DNA from: Paraburkholderia caffeinitolerans
GTDB lineage: Bacteria > Pseudomonadota > Gammaproteobacteria > Burkholderiales > Burkholderiaceae
Assembly (NCBI RefSeq): GCF_902859945.1
Contig: NZ_CADIKL010000031.1
Coordinates: forward strand, 32,461-96,460
Direction: 5' to 3'
Length of the DNA: 64,000 nucleotides
The position numbers and the translations under genes are program-made. The notes under the pieces are model-generated. The model had not been told where the DNA came from and searched no databases. It saw nothing but the letters and a program-made list of their open reading frames with translations. Each line of letters starts with the position of its first letter. The stretch's first letter is position 1. This document shows positions 53,832 to 61,364 of this stretch, piece by piece.

Positions 53832-54371
53832 TCATCGAGCTTCCGGCTTCCAGCCCTTCCACCAGCGGTGCGTGGTGACTTCGGGCGCCGAATAGCGCTC
53901 CTTCACCCAGGCGTAGGCCGGTCCGAGCGCGTTCATCGCAATCGCCGCAAACAGGGCCATGAACGGGTTGTGAGCAACGGGACCGAAGCCGCCGAACAGC
54001 GTGCCGAAGTACGTCGCGAACCCGAAGAACATGCCGGGGATGAAATTGAACATGACGAACTGGCGGGCCAGCGACATCATCAGACCGTTCAGCGTGAAGA
54101 GAATCGCCATCTGCGCGAGCAGCAGCGTGTTGCCGCTGAATTGCCGCGCCGCCTGCTCGAAACAGAGAACGATCAGGAATGCGAAGAACGAGCCGACCGG
54201 CAAGGTGGGCCAGATGCGCTTGAGGTTCTTGGCGCTCGGCCCGCCCATCGCGAAGGTTGCGGCCCAGCTGATAAAAATGGCCCATGGCGGCAGGTGCAGC
54301 GGCAACATGGCGATCGGTATCGTCGTAACTGCAAGGGCTGATGCGACGACTTCCGCGGGTAGCTTCTTCAT
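53832..54371 (-). CDS. DUF1097 membrane protein
   Basis: A 179-aa inner-membrane protein with five or six hydrophobic segments (for example VVASALAVTTIPIAMLPLHL and WAIFISWAATFAMGG), matching DUF1097 in size and pattern. CAAGGAGACGAGC precedes the ATG. It lies between an amidohydrolase and the GGT-family gene on one strand, so a transport role in the same pathway is plausible, though none is established for the family. Confidence 0.78.
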   Translation of the reverse strand: MKKLPAEVVASALAVTTIPIAMLPLHLPPWAIFISWAATFAMGGPSAKNLKRIWPTLPVGSFFAFLIVLCFEQAARQFSGNTLLLAQMAILFTLNGLMMSLARQFVMFNFIPGMFFGFATYFGTLFGGFGPVAHNPFMALFAAIAMNALGPAYAWVKERYSAPEVTTHRWWKGWKPEAR

Positions 54372-54417
54372 GCTCGTCTCCTTGAGTTTTTGAATAAACG
54401 TTCAGATTCTGTTCACG

Positions 54418-55686
54418 TCAGGCGCAGCAACACGCGTGCCGATGGATTTCGCATTGGTGCCTGGTGACCACCGTAATGCGGCCGCGCTTGATGACCCACA
54501 GCCGCGGCGGGATGTCGAGCAGCGCATCCGCTACCCTGAAAGTGTCGAGAATGACGAGGTCGGCCTGCTTGCCCACCGCGATGCCGTAACCGTGCTCGAT
54601 CCCGATCGCGCGCGCGGCGTTGTGCGTGCCCATGTCCAGAATCGCCTGCTGGTGCTCCGGCACGCCGAACTGCGCCACGTGCGCAAGCATGTTGCCGATC
54701 AGCAGCATGTCGGCCTTGCCGAATGGCGTGAACGCGTTGCGCACGTTGTTCGACGAATAGGCGACGTTGACGCCCGCGTTATGCAAGGCCTTGACAGGCG
54801 TAAGACCGCGCCGCTGGTTGTGCGTGTCCTTGCGGCCGCCCAGATAGAGGTCGGTGGCCGGCAAGGTCACGATGCTGATGCCTGCCTGGCGCAAGAGGTC
54901 GGTCACGGGCTTGAGCGCCTCGTCGTCGAGCGCGCCGAGGCTCGTGACGTGCCCGAGCGCCACGCGCCCTTGATAACCGGTCTCGATCGTCTTTTGCGCG
55001 ATATACGAAATCGCGGCGAAGCGCGGATCGACGGTGTCGTCGGCGAAATCGGCGTGCATGTCGACCGGCACGTCAAAGCGCTGCGCGAGTTCGAACACCA
55101 TGTCGATATGGCGCTGCGTGTCGGCCCAGTTGAGTTCGTTGTATGGACAACCCCCTACGACGTCCGCGCCCATCTGCAGCGCTTGGACCATCAGCTCGTG
55201 GGTGCCCTGCGACTTGAGAATGCCTTCCTGCGGAAACGCCACGATTTGCAGGTCGAGCAGGTCTTCGTATTCGCTCTTCAGTTCGAGCAGCGTCTCCACG
55301 CCGATCAAGCCTTGAATCAGATCGACGTCGGGGTGCGCGCGCACAGCGACGGTGCCGTTCTTCACCGCCATGTCGAGCACCTGACGCGAACGATCGAGCA
55401 CGTCGTTGCGTTCCTGCTTGCTCTTGAGCACGCCCGTCACGCGAATCGCCTCGTCAAGCGTGCCGAAGCGGGCCGGCAGCCGGCGGTGCAAAAGTGCCTT
55501 GTCGAGGTGCAGGTGCGACTCGATCAGCCCCGGAATGGCCGCGCGTCCGCCCGCGTCGATGACCTCGTCCGCCGATGCGTCGATGCCCGCTTCGAGCGCC
55601 ACAATGCGGCCGTCGCGAATGGCGATGTCGACGGGCGGTTCGTCGTCGCGAACGCATACGTTGTTGATCAGCAGGTCCACATGCAT
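54418..55686 (-). CDS. CodA-like amidohydrolase, paralogue 3, with Cys/His-rich tail
   Basis: A 422-aa amidohydrolase of the cytosine deaminase clade: IPGLIESHLHLDKALL (near residue 55), RAHPDVD, VDMHADFADD (near 210), LGHVTSLG and YSSNNVRNAFTPFGKADML. It differs from paralogues 1 and 2 in HADFADD for HLHEAGE and SSNNVRN for GNDNIQD, so it may act on another substrate. The protein ends HRHACCCA, an unusual potential metal-binding tail. AAGGAGACACGACC precedes the ATG. It is probably first in the leftward amidohydrolase, DUF1097, GGT, amidohydrolase, AllE set. Confidence 0.87.
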   Translation of the reverse strand: MHVDLLINNVCVRDDEPPVDIAIRDGRIVALEAGIDASADEVIDAGGRAAIPGLIESHLHLDKALLHRRLPARFGTLDEAIRVTGVLKSKQERNDVLDRSRQVLDMAVKNGTVAVRAHPDVDLIQGLIGVETLLELKSEYEDLLDLQIVAFPQEGILKSQGTHELMVQALQMGADVVGGCPYNELNWADTQRHIDMVFELAQRFDVPVDMHADFADDTVDPRFAAISYIAQKTIETGYQGRVALGHVTSLGALDDEALKPVTDLLRQAGISIVTLPATDLYLGGRKDTHNQRRGLTPVKALHNAGVNVAYSSNNVRNAFTPFGKADMLLIGNMLAHVAQFGVPEHQQAILDMGTHNAARAIGIEHGYGIAVGKQADLVILDTFRVADALLDIPPRLWVIKRGRITVVTRHQCEIHRHACCCA

Positions 55687-55884
55687 GGTCGTGTCTCCTT
55701 ATGTAATGGGTCGGCCGCAAGCGTGCGCGGTCACGGCCCTGCGCGGCCAGAAGGCGCTGCGGCCCCGGCTGGTGGCGGCCTGCAGCGACTCGCGCGTTAT
55801 AGACAGATTAGGGGTGTGGCTTGGCGCCTGACATCGGGATCGGCTGGTTTTAGGCCAGGGATTTTCCGAGACGCGCCGCACAAA

Positions 55885-55949
55885 GCGGATTTACAGCGCG
55901 GATTTACAGCGCGGATTCACAGCGTGGATTAACAGTGCGGATTCACAGC
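55885..55949. repeat. 13-bp tandem repeat, five units
   Basis: GCGGATTTACAGC (twice), GCGGATTCACAGC, GTGGATTAACAGT and GCGGATTCACAGC are joined without gaps. The array starts 23 bp after the end of the response-regulator gene and lies about 200 bp upstream of the leftward amidohydrolase at 54418. The rest of the 286-bp gap (55687-55972) shows no gene. Confidence 0.9.
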
Positions 55950-55972
55950 GCGAGGCACCCGGCCGGGCTGGC

Positions 55973-56620
55973 TCAGCAGGTATCCGTGCCGGCCACCACG
56001 AGGCCGTGCTGGATCGCGTAGTGGACGAGCCCGGCGGTCGACGGGATCTCCATCTTGTCGAGGATGTTGGCCTTGTGCGTGCTGACCGTTTTGCTCGACA
56101 GCGAGAGGCTGTGCGCGATTTCGTTGATGCTGCTGCCCTCGACGAGCATCTGGAAGATCTGGAACTCGCGCGGCGTGAGAAACGTGTGAGGGAACGCGCT
56201 GGCGGGCTGCTGCAACTGCTTGACCAGCTTCTCCGCCACGAGCGCCGAGACGACCGTGCCGCCCCGGGCGACCTTGCGTATCGCGCCGATCAACTGGTCG
56301 GACTCGGCGTTCTTGGTGAGATACCCCGCCGCGCCCGCGCGGATCGCCTGAACCGCGTATTGCGACTCGCGGTACATGCTCAGGACCAGTACCGGCAGCG
56401 CCGGATGGCTGGCCTTGATCTGCTGGATCAACGCGATGCCGCTCTTGCCCGGCATCGACATGTCGAGCAGCAACACGTCGACGGCTGTGCTGCGCAGTTG
56501 CTCGACGACGTCGGTGCCGTCGACGGCTTCCGCCGCCACCTGCATGTCCGGCACCGTGGACAGGATCCGTTTCAGACCGTCGCGAATGATCGCGTGATCG
56601 TCGGCGATCATGATGCGCAT
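55973..56620 (-). CDS. NarL/FixJ-family response regulator
   Basis: A 215-aa response regulator: receiver domain (residues 1-120) with acidic pocket MIADDH, phosphoacceptor Asp in LLLDMSMPGKSG (near residue 55) and the conserved Lys in GYLTKNAESDQ, then a LuxR-type helix-turn-helix (TPREFQIFQMLVEG...SSKTVSTHKANIL). Its ATG lies 13 bases inside the 3' end of the histidine kinase gene, so the pair is translated together. Targets are not evident. Confidence 0.93.
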   Translation of the reverse strand: MRIMIADDHAIIRDGLKRILSTVPDMQVAAEAVDGTDVVEQLRSTAVDVLLLDMSMPGKSGIALIQQIKASHPALPVLVLSMYRESQYAVQAIRAGAAGYLTKNAESDQLIGAIRKVARGGTVVSALVAEKLVKQLQQPASAFPHTFLTPREFQIFQMLVEGSSINEIAHSLSLSSKTVSTHKANILDKMEIPSTAGLVHYAIQHGLVVAGTDTC

Positions 56621-57768
56621 GATGGGCTCGCGTCGTTGGCAACTGCGTTGGAGACGGTGTTGGCAAGCGGGTTGGCCACGGCGCCCGAAACCGCGTCGGA
56701 CGCCGGGTTTGCTACCGAGGGGTGCAGCGGAATGCGGGCGCTCACGCGCGTGCCATGGCCGGGGCGGCTCGTGACGTCCAGTTGCCCGCCCAGCATCAGC
56801 GCGCGTTCGCGCATGCCGAGCAGGCCGAGCCTCGGTCCGTTCGCGGCAAGCGAGGTGTCCATGCCGCAGCCATTGTCGGCAATCGCCAGATGGCAGTGAT
56901 CGTCGTGCGCGTCGAGCTCGACCACCACGCGCGAGGCCCGCCCGTGGCGGCTCGCATTGGTGAGCGACTCCTGGACGATGCGAAAGATGGCGGTGCTGCG
57001 CTCCGCATCGAGCTCGCCCAGCAGCGTCTCGGGCAAGTTCAGCCGCAGGTCGCACCGCAATCCGTTGCGCTGCGTGAACGATTCGGTCAGCCATTCGAGC
57101 GCCGCGGGAAGCCCCAGCTCGTCCAGCACCGGCGGACGCAGATCGGACGCGATGCGGTGCACGGCATCCATCGTGGTGTCCACCAGGTTCTTAAGCATGC
57201 CTATATGATCGATCTGCCCGAAGGTCAGCGCGCGCGCCTGGGTTTCCAGATAGTTCAGGCCGAGTCGCAGCCCGCTCAGCAACTGGCCGAGCTCGTCGTG
57301 CAGCTCGCGCGAAATGCGCGAGCGCTCAGTTTCGCGCACGGACTGCAGCCAGGCGGAAAGCTCGCGCAACTGCGAGCGCGAGTCGCGCAGCTCCGTTTCC
57401 GTGCGCTTGAAGTCGGTGATGTCGCGCGAGATGCCAACCGTGCCGACGATGCTCCCGTCCGCGCCCCGCACCGGCATCTTGACGGTGTCGAACCACAGCA
57501 GCTTGCCGTTAGGGCCAGGGCGCTGTTCCTCGTAGCGGTGGCGCTTGCCGTTTTCGAGCACCGCGCGGTCGGTGTCCAGATACACCTCGCCCAGTTCCGG
57601 CGACCAGACCTGGTCGGGTGTACGGCCGATGATGGCCTGCTCCGTGCGTCCGCACGCTTCCATGAATGCTTCATTGACGAGGACGTAACGCGACTCGGTG
57701 TCCTTCAGCCATGCCTGATCCGGGATGTTGTTCAGAATGGCCCGGTGTAATTCGCCATGGTTCTCCAC
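56608..57768 (-). CDS. PAS-domain sensor histidine kinase (NarX/HisKA_3 type), soluble
   Basis: A 386-aa kinase with no membrane segment. PAS domain at residues 5-125 (YVLVNEAFMEACGRTEQAI...VGTVGISRDITDFKR), HisKA_3 dimerisation helix with the phospho-His in RISRELHDELGQLLSGL (near 155), and an HATPase with IVQESLTNASRHG and ADNGCGM. The C-terminus is a low-complexity Ala/Asn/Pro-rich tail of about 35 residues. The GTG at 57768 follows GAGGAG by five bases and is preferred over a TTG at 57783. It presumably senses a cytoplasmic ligand or redox state and phosphorylates the overlapping regulator. Confidence 0.92.
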   Translation of the reverse strand: MENHGELHRAILNNIPDQAWLKDTESRYVLVNEAFMEACGRTEQAIIGRTPDQVWSPELGEVYLDTDRAVLENGKRHRYEEQRPGPNGKLLWFDTVKMPVRGADGSIVGTVGISRDITDFKRTETELRDSRSQLRELSAWLQSVRETERSRISRELHDELGQLLSGLRLGLNYLETQARALTFGQIDHIGMLKNLVDTTMDAVHRIASDLRPPVLDELGLPAALEWLTESFTQRNGLRCDLRLNLPETLLGELDAERSTAIFRIVQESLTNASRHGRASRVVVELDAHDDHCHLAIADNGCGMDTSLAANGPRLGLLGMRERALMLGGQLDVTSRPGHGTRVSARIPLHPSVANPASDAVSGAVANPLANTVSNAVANDASPSCAS

Positions 57769-57981
57769 GACTGCTCCTCGCAAGGGACACGATGGAGGCC
57801 CGCAGGAGCGCGCGGCTCGAGCGATTGGCCCTCGAATGAATGCAATATATCAATCCAGTCAAGATCATGCGCCTCTAGTTTTCCCGCATATTCCTGGATT
57901 GCAGGAATTCATGATTTATCCGTCTGACTCATTCTTCGCGCCTCGCCGCGGCGGCGACGGCGGCGTCCCGCATTGTCCCGC
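57769..57981. promoter_or_regulatory. Upstream region of the kinase-regulator operon
   Basis: With the operators at 57982-58080 this makes a 350-bp gene-free divergent region. ATTCCTG-GATTG-CAGGAAT (57890-57908) is a perfect 7-bp inverted repeat and the only clear structure. It could be an operator of the two-component operon. No gene is supported. Confidence 0.4.
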
Positions 57982-58080
57982 TACAGCCTTCAGGCTGTAA
58001 ATTTCATATACAGGCTAAAGACTGTATTTTTCATTTACAGCTTTAAGGTTGTATTTCACATTTACAGTCTATAGACTGTG
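57982..58080 (+). promoter_or_regulatory. Four hipBA operators, 27-bp period
   Basis: Four 18-bp inverted repeats of the form TACAG-N-CT-NN-AG-N-CTGTA occur at 57982, 58009, 58036 and 58063. They are TACAGCCTTCAGGCTGTA (perfect), TACAGGCTAAAGACTGTA, TACAGCTTTAAGGTTGTA and TACAGTCTATAGACTGTG. The spacing is exactly 27 bp each time, and the last ends 38 bp before hipB. The AT-rich spacers should hold the promoter. E. coli hipBA also has four HipB operators, with a different sequence (TATCC-N8-GGATA). Autoregulation by this HipB is the obvious inference. Confidence 0.85.
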
Positions 58081-58118
58081 AGTTGCCCTTTGCCACGTCA
58101 CTGCTGCAGGAGCCTCGC

Positions 58119-58481
58119 GTGGACTATTCGCTCAAGACCGTCAGCCAGTTGCGTCCGATGCTGCTGGGCTTTCGCAAGCAAGCCGGCCTCACTCAGGAAC
58201 AGGTCGCGCAGCACCTCGGCATCTCTCAGCAAAGCTATGCCGCTTTCGAAGCGCACCCCGAGTCCGCAAGCGTCGACCGGCTGTTTCGCGTTCTGCGGCT
58301 GTTCGCGGTCGAAATGCGCTTATCCTCCGCGGCTTTGGCGGCACCCGCAGCCGCGAAAAAGCGTACAGCGGCGCCAGGCACAGCAAAGCGCGCCGCAAAA
58401 AGCACGCCAAAAGGCCGCACAAAAAGCACGGCGGCCCCCGCCAAGAGCAGCGCGAAGCCGCGCAAACGGGAGGACTGGTGA
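58119..58481 (+). CDS. hipB: HipB-like XRE-family antitoxin
   Basis: A 120-aa DNA-binding protein: an XRE helix-turn-helix (about residues 10-65, with RKQAGLTQEQVAQHLGISQQSYAAFEAHP) and a Lys/Ala-rich C-terminal tail. The start is the GTG at 58119, six bases after AGGAG. A TTG at 58083 would add 12 residues but overlaps the operators' edge. It overlaps hipA (TGATG). By family it neutralises HipA and, with it, represses the operon through the four upstream operators. The basic, repetitive tail (KKRTAAPGTAKRAA...) is longer than in E. coli HipB (88 aa). Confidence 0.88.
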   Translation: MDYSLKTVSQLRPMLLGFRKQAGLTQEQVAQHLGISQQSYAAFEAHPESASVDRLFRVLRLFAVEMRLSSAALAAPAAAKKRTAAPGTAKRAAKSTPKGRTKSTAAPAKSSAKPRKREDW

Positions 58482-59812
58482 TGGCGCGCCCCCGCCAGGC
58501 AAACCGGCTCGACCTGTGGATGAACGGCCTGCCCGTCGGGTACTGGGAGGTCGTGCGCGGCGTGGAGCGCCTCGCCTATTTCGAAGCCTGGCGCGACGAC
58601 GAGCAAGGCCGGCCGCTATCGCTTTCGCTGCCCTTCACGCCAGGCAACCAGCCGTTGCGCGGCGCCGCCGTGGCCGACTACTTCGACAACCTGCTGCCCG
58701 ATAGCGAGCGCATCCGGCGCCGCATTGCGGCGCGCTACCGCACGGCCGGCACCACGCCGTTCGAGCTGCTCGCCGTGCTCGGGCGCGATTGCGTGGGCGC
58801 GCTGCAACTGCTGCCCGCTGGCGAGGAGCCGGTGGGTCTCGAAAACATCGAGGGCAAGCCGCTGTCGACGGCCGACATCGCCGGGCTATTGCGCGACACC
58901 ACCGCCGCGCCGCCGTTCGGCGAGCACGAGAGCGTGGGCGACCTGCGCCTCTCGATTGCCGGCGCGCAGGAAAAAACCGCCCTGCTGCGGCACGACAACC
59001 GCTGGCTGCTGCCCATGGGCAGCACGCCCACCACGCACATCCTGAAGCTGCCGCTCGGTCTCGTCGGCAACATGCGCGCCGACATGCGCACGTCGGTCGA
59101 AAACGAATGGCTTTGCGCGAAGATCGTCGCGGCTTTCGGGCTGCCGATCGCGCCCTGTGAAATCGCCCGGTTCGAAGACGAGAAGGCGCTCGTGGTCGAG
59201 CGCTTCGACCGGCGCATGGCGCGCAATGGCCGCTGGATCGTGCGTCTGCCACAGGAGGATCTGTGCCAGGCCACGGGCACGCCAGGCCTGCACAAATACG
59301 AGGCCGACGGCGGGCCCGGCATCGAAGCCGTCATGACGGTGCTCGGCGGCTCCGTGCGCCGCGAGGACGACCGCCGCCATTTTTTCCTCGCGCAACTGGT
59401 GTTCTGGCTGCTCGCGGCCACCGACGGCCACGCCAAGAACTTCAGCATCGCGCATCTGCCGGGCAGCCGCTACGCCGCCACGCCGCTCTACGACGTGCTC
59501 TCGGCGCACCCGATCATCGGGCGCGGGCGCAATCAGCTTCCGGCGCAGCGTGCGAGCCTCGCCATGGCCGTGCGCGGGCGCAACGCGCACTACCGCATCG
59601 CGCAAATCCTGCCGCGCCACTGGATCGCCCAGGGGCAGCGCGTGGGATTCGCCGCCGCACAGGTCGAGGAGATGATGGAGACGGTAGCCGATGCAACCGA
59701 ACGCGTGATCGGCGAAGTCGCCGCACAGCTTCCCGGCGATTTTCCTCTCGACGTGGCCGAGTCGATCTTCGCGGGCATGCGCAGGCTGGCAAGGGTTTTG
59801 AAGGTCGCCTGA
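58481..59812 (+). CDS. hipA: HipA-family serine/threonine kinase toxin
   Basis: A 443-aa HipA kinase, near E. coli HipA (440 aa). The N-terminal couple_hipA domain holds LWMNGLPVGYWE and YFDNLLPDSERIRRRIAAR. The kinase core has the Gly-rich loop SIAGAQEKTAL (near residue 160), the Lys in HILKLPLG, NEWLCAKIVAAFGLP, VVERFDR, and the catalytic loop LLAATDGHAKNFSIAH with Asp and Asn intact. By family it phosphorylates glutamyl-tRNA synthetase or another tRNA synthetase to induce persistence. The ATG lies seven bases after GGGAGG; a GTG three bases earlier is less well spaced. No inactivating change is visible. Confidence 0.92.
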   Translation: MARPRQANRLDLWMNGLPVGYWEVVRGVERLAYFEAWRDDEQGRPLSLSLPFTPGNQPLRGAAVADYFDNLLPDSERIRRRIAARYRTAGTTPFELLAVLGRDCVGALQLLPAGEEPVGLENIEGKPLSTADIAGLLRDTTAAPPFGEHESVGDLRLSIAGAQEKTALLRHDNRWLLPMGSTPTTHILKLPLGLVGNMRADMRTSVENEWLCAKIVAAFGLPIAPCEIARFEDEKALVVERFDRRMARNGRWIVRLPQEDLCQATGTPGLHKYEADGGPGIEAVMTVLGGSVRREDDRRHFFLAQLVFWLLAATDGHAKNFSIAHLPGSRYAATPLYDVLSAHPIIGRGRNQLPAQRASLAMAVRGRNAHYRIAQILPRHWIAQGQRVGFAAAQVEEMMETVADATERVIGEVAAQLPGDFPLDVAESIFAGMRRLARVLKVA

Positions 59813-59945
59813 AACGGTGCCAATGCCCGTTGATTATTTCCGCTAGCAAGCCGCCCGCGCCAACCCGCGACACATGCAATATCCGCATGATCTTCGTGCA
59901 AACAATGCAGTAGACAGCGCTTTTTGCCGCCTCTTTAATTAGCAC

Positions 59946-59967
59946 GGTCATGCTATTTGGCATGACC
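59946..59967. promoter_or_regulatory. Inverted repeat upstream of porin
   Basis: GGTCATGC-TATTTG-GCATGACC is a perfect 8-bp dyad ending 31 bp before the porin ATG. It may be a regulator site or, if transcribed, a 5'-UTR hairpin controlling porin translation. Confidence 0.45.
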
Positions 59968-59998
59968 CTGACACAAACAATACATAGAGGAGACATCC

Positions 59999-61129
59999 AT
60001 GCGCGTTCGCGGACACAGGTTGCACAGTGTGGCGCTGGCAGCGGCGCTGACCTTCGCCGCGGGTGGAGCGGCAGCGGGCGAATCGTCCGTCACCCTGTAC
60101 GGCGTAGCCGATGCCTACATGCAGTACCTGGATAACGGCGGCAACCACACCACCGCCCTGAAGAGCGGCGGCTCCACCAGTTCGCTGTTCGGCCTCAAGG
60201 GCGATGAAGACCTGGGCGGCGGACTGCGCGCGCAGTTCGATGTCGAGTCAGGCTTCAACCTCAATACTGGCGGGCTGTACGCCGACACCAGCACGCTCTT
60301 CTTCCGTCAGGCCTGGGTGGGCTTGAAAGACGACAAGTACGGCTCGCTCTCGTTCGGGCGGCAGTACGATCCGAGCTTCCGCGTGGTGTATCCGACTGAT
60401 CCGTTCAAGGTCAACGAAGGACTCTCGCCATTCGCGGCCTATGTGCTCGCCGTCGACCACAACACGCTCTCCACTCAATACGACGCGGCGCGCCTGAGCA
60501 ATAGCATGCTCTATCAGTCGCCGCAGCTGGGCGGCGTACAGCTGTACGCCATGTACGCCTTCGCGGCGACGGTGACCCAGCCGGTATCGCAAACGACGGG
60601 CAATGCGCTCAACGTGGGTGTGAATTACACCGGCGCGGGGCTCTATGCCGGCCTTGCCTACGAATATCAGCACCCCGGCACGGCGCACTACGCCACGCTT
60701 CCGGGCCCGCTCGATCTGTTGGGCACCGAGCACTTCATCGGCGCGCTCGCTTACCGCATCGGCCCCGTCAATCTGCAGTTCAACTATTCGTACAATCGCC
60801 CGAAGGACCCTGCGCCGCACACGCTGGCCGCGCTGCTCGGCACCGCGCATTCGCAGAGCATCGCCGAGCTCGGCGCGACGATCCAGGCCACCTCCGTCGA
60901 CGAAATCCAGCTTGCCGCGCTCTATCGCAATGTGCGCGGCGCGCACGACAACACGCCCGGCTTCGAAATCGGCGCGGATCACTGGATCTCGAAACGCACG
61001 AGCCTCTATGTGCGCGCCGGCTACTTCAAGAACAACGGCACCGCCACGGTGAGCTGGCCAGGCGTCAGCGTGGCCCAGGGCGACACGAAGCAGGCCATGG
61101 GGGCGGTGGGGATGACCCACCGCTTCTAA
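59999..61129 (+). CDS. Gram-negative trimeric porin
   Basis: A 376-aa outer-membrane porin of the same family as that at 42335. Signal peptide of about 27 residues (ending GGAAAGE), N-terminal strand ESSVTLYGVADAYMQYLDN, FGLKGDEDLGGGLRAQFDVE, FFRQAWVGLKDDKYGSLSFG and the terminal MTHRF with C-terminal Phe. AGAGGAGACATCC precedes the ATG. It stands alone after hipBA, so its substrate is not indicated by context. Confidence 0.92.
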   Translation: MRVRGHRLHSVALAAALTFAAGGAAAGESSVTLYGVADAYMQYLDNGGNHTTALKSGGSTSSLFGLKGDEDLGGGLRAQFDVESGFNLNTGGLYADTSTLFFRQAWVGLKDDKYGSLSFGRQYDPSFRVVYPTDPFKVNEGLSPFAAYVLAVDHNTLSTQYDAARLSNSMLYQSPQLGGVQLYAMYAFAATVTQPVSQTTGNALNVGVNYTGAGLYAGLAYEYQHPGTAHYATLPGPLDLLGTEHFIGALAYRIGPVNLQFNYSYNRPKDPAPHTLAALLGTAHSQSIAELGATIQATSVDEIQLAALYRNVRGAHDNTPGFEIGADHWISKRTSLYVRAGYFKNNGTATVSWPGVSVAQGDTKQAMGAVGMTHRF

Positions 61130-61364
61130 GCGCGCTTTCCTGCGTGCTTCACGGCGTGCTCCTCGCCGCATTGCCGGCGGTTGCCGCACACATCGGCCGA
61201 GACGCTGCCGCGTTGCGCCAGTACACTCACCGGATCGGGTGCGGGCTGAATCAGGTCCCTGAATTCAGTCCCCTGAATTGGCCCGCCCCGCCGGTCCCAC
61301 CACCGGGCCCCAATAACCGCGCCGCGCGTGCACTGCGCCGGCGCCTGTTTCGGGAGGTTTGAAC

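Noticed and set aside
57982..58080. Possible small CRISPR array
   Set aside because: The regular 27-bp period comes from imperfect palindromes with 9-bp gaps. CRISPR spacers would be longer, repeats would be near-identical, and no cas gene is present.
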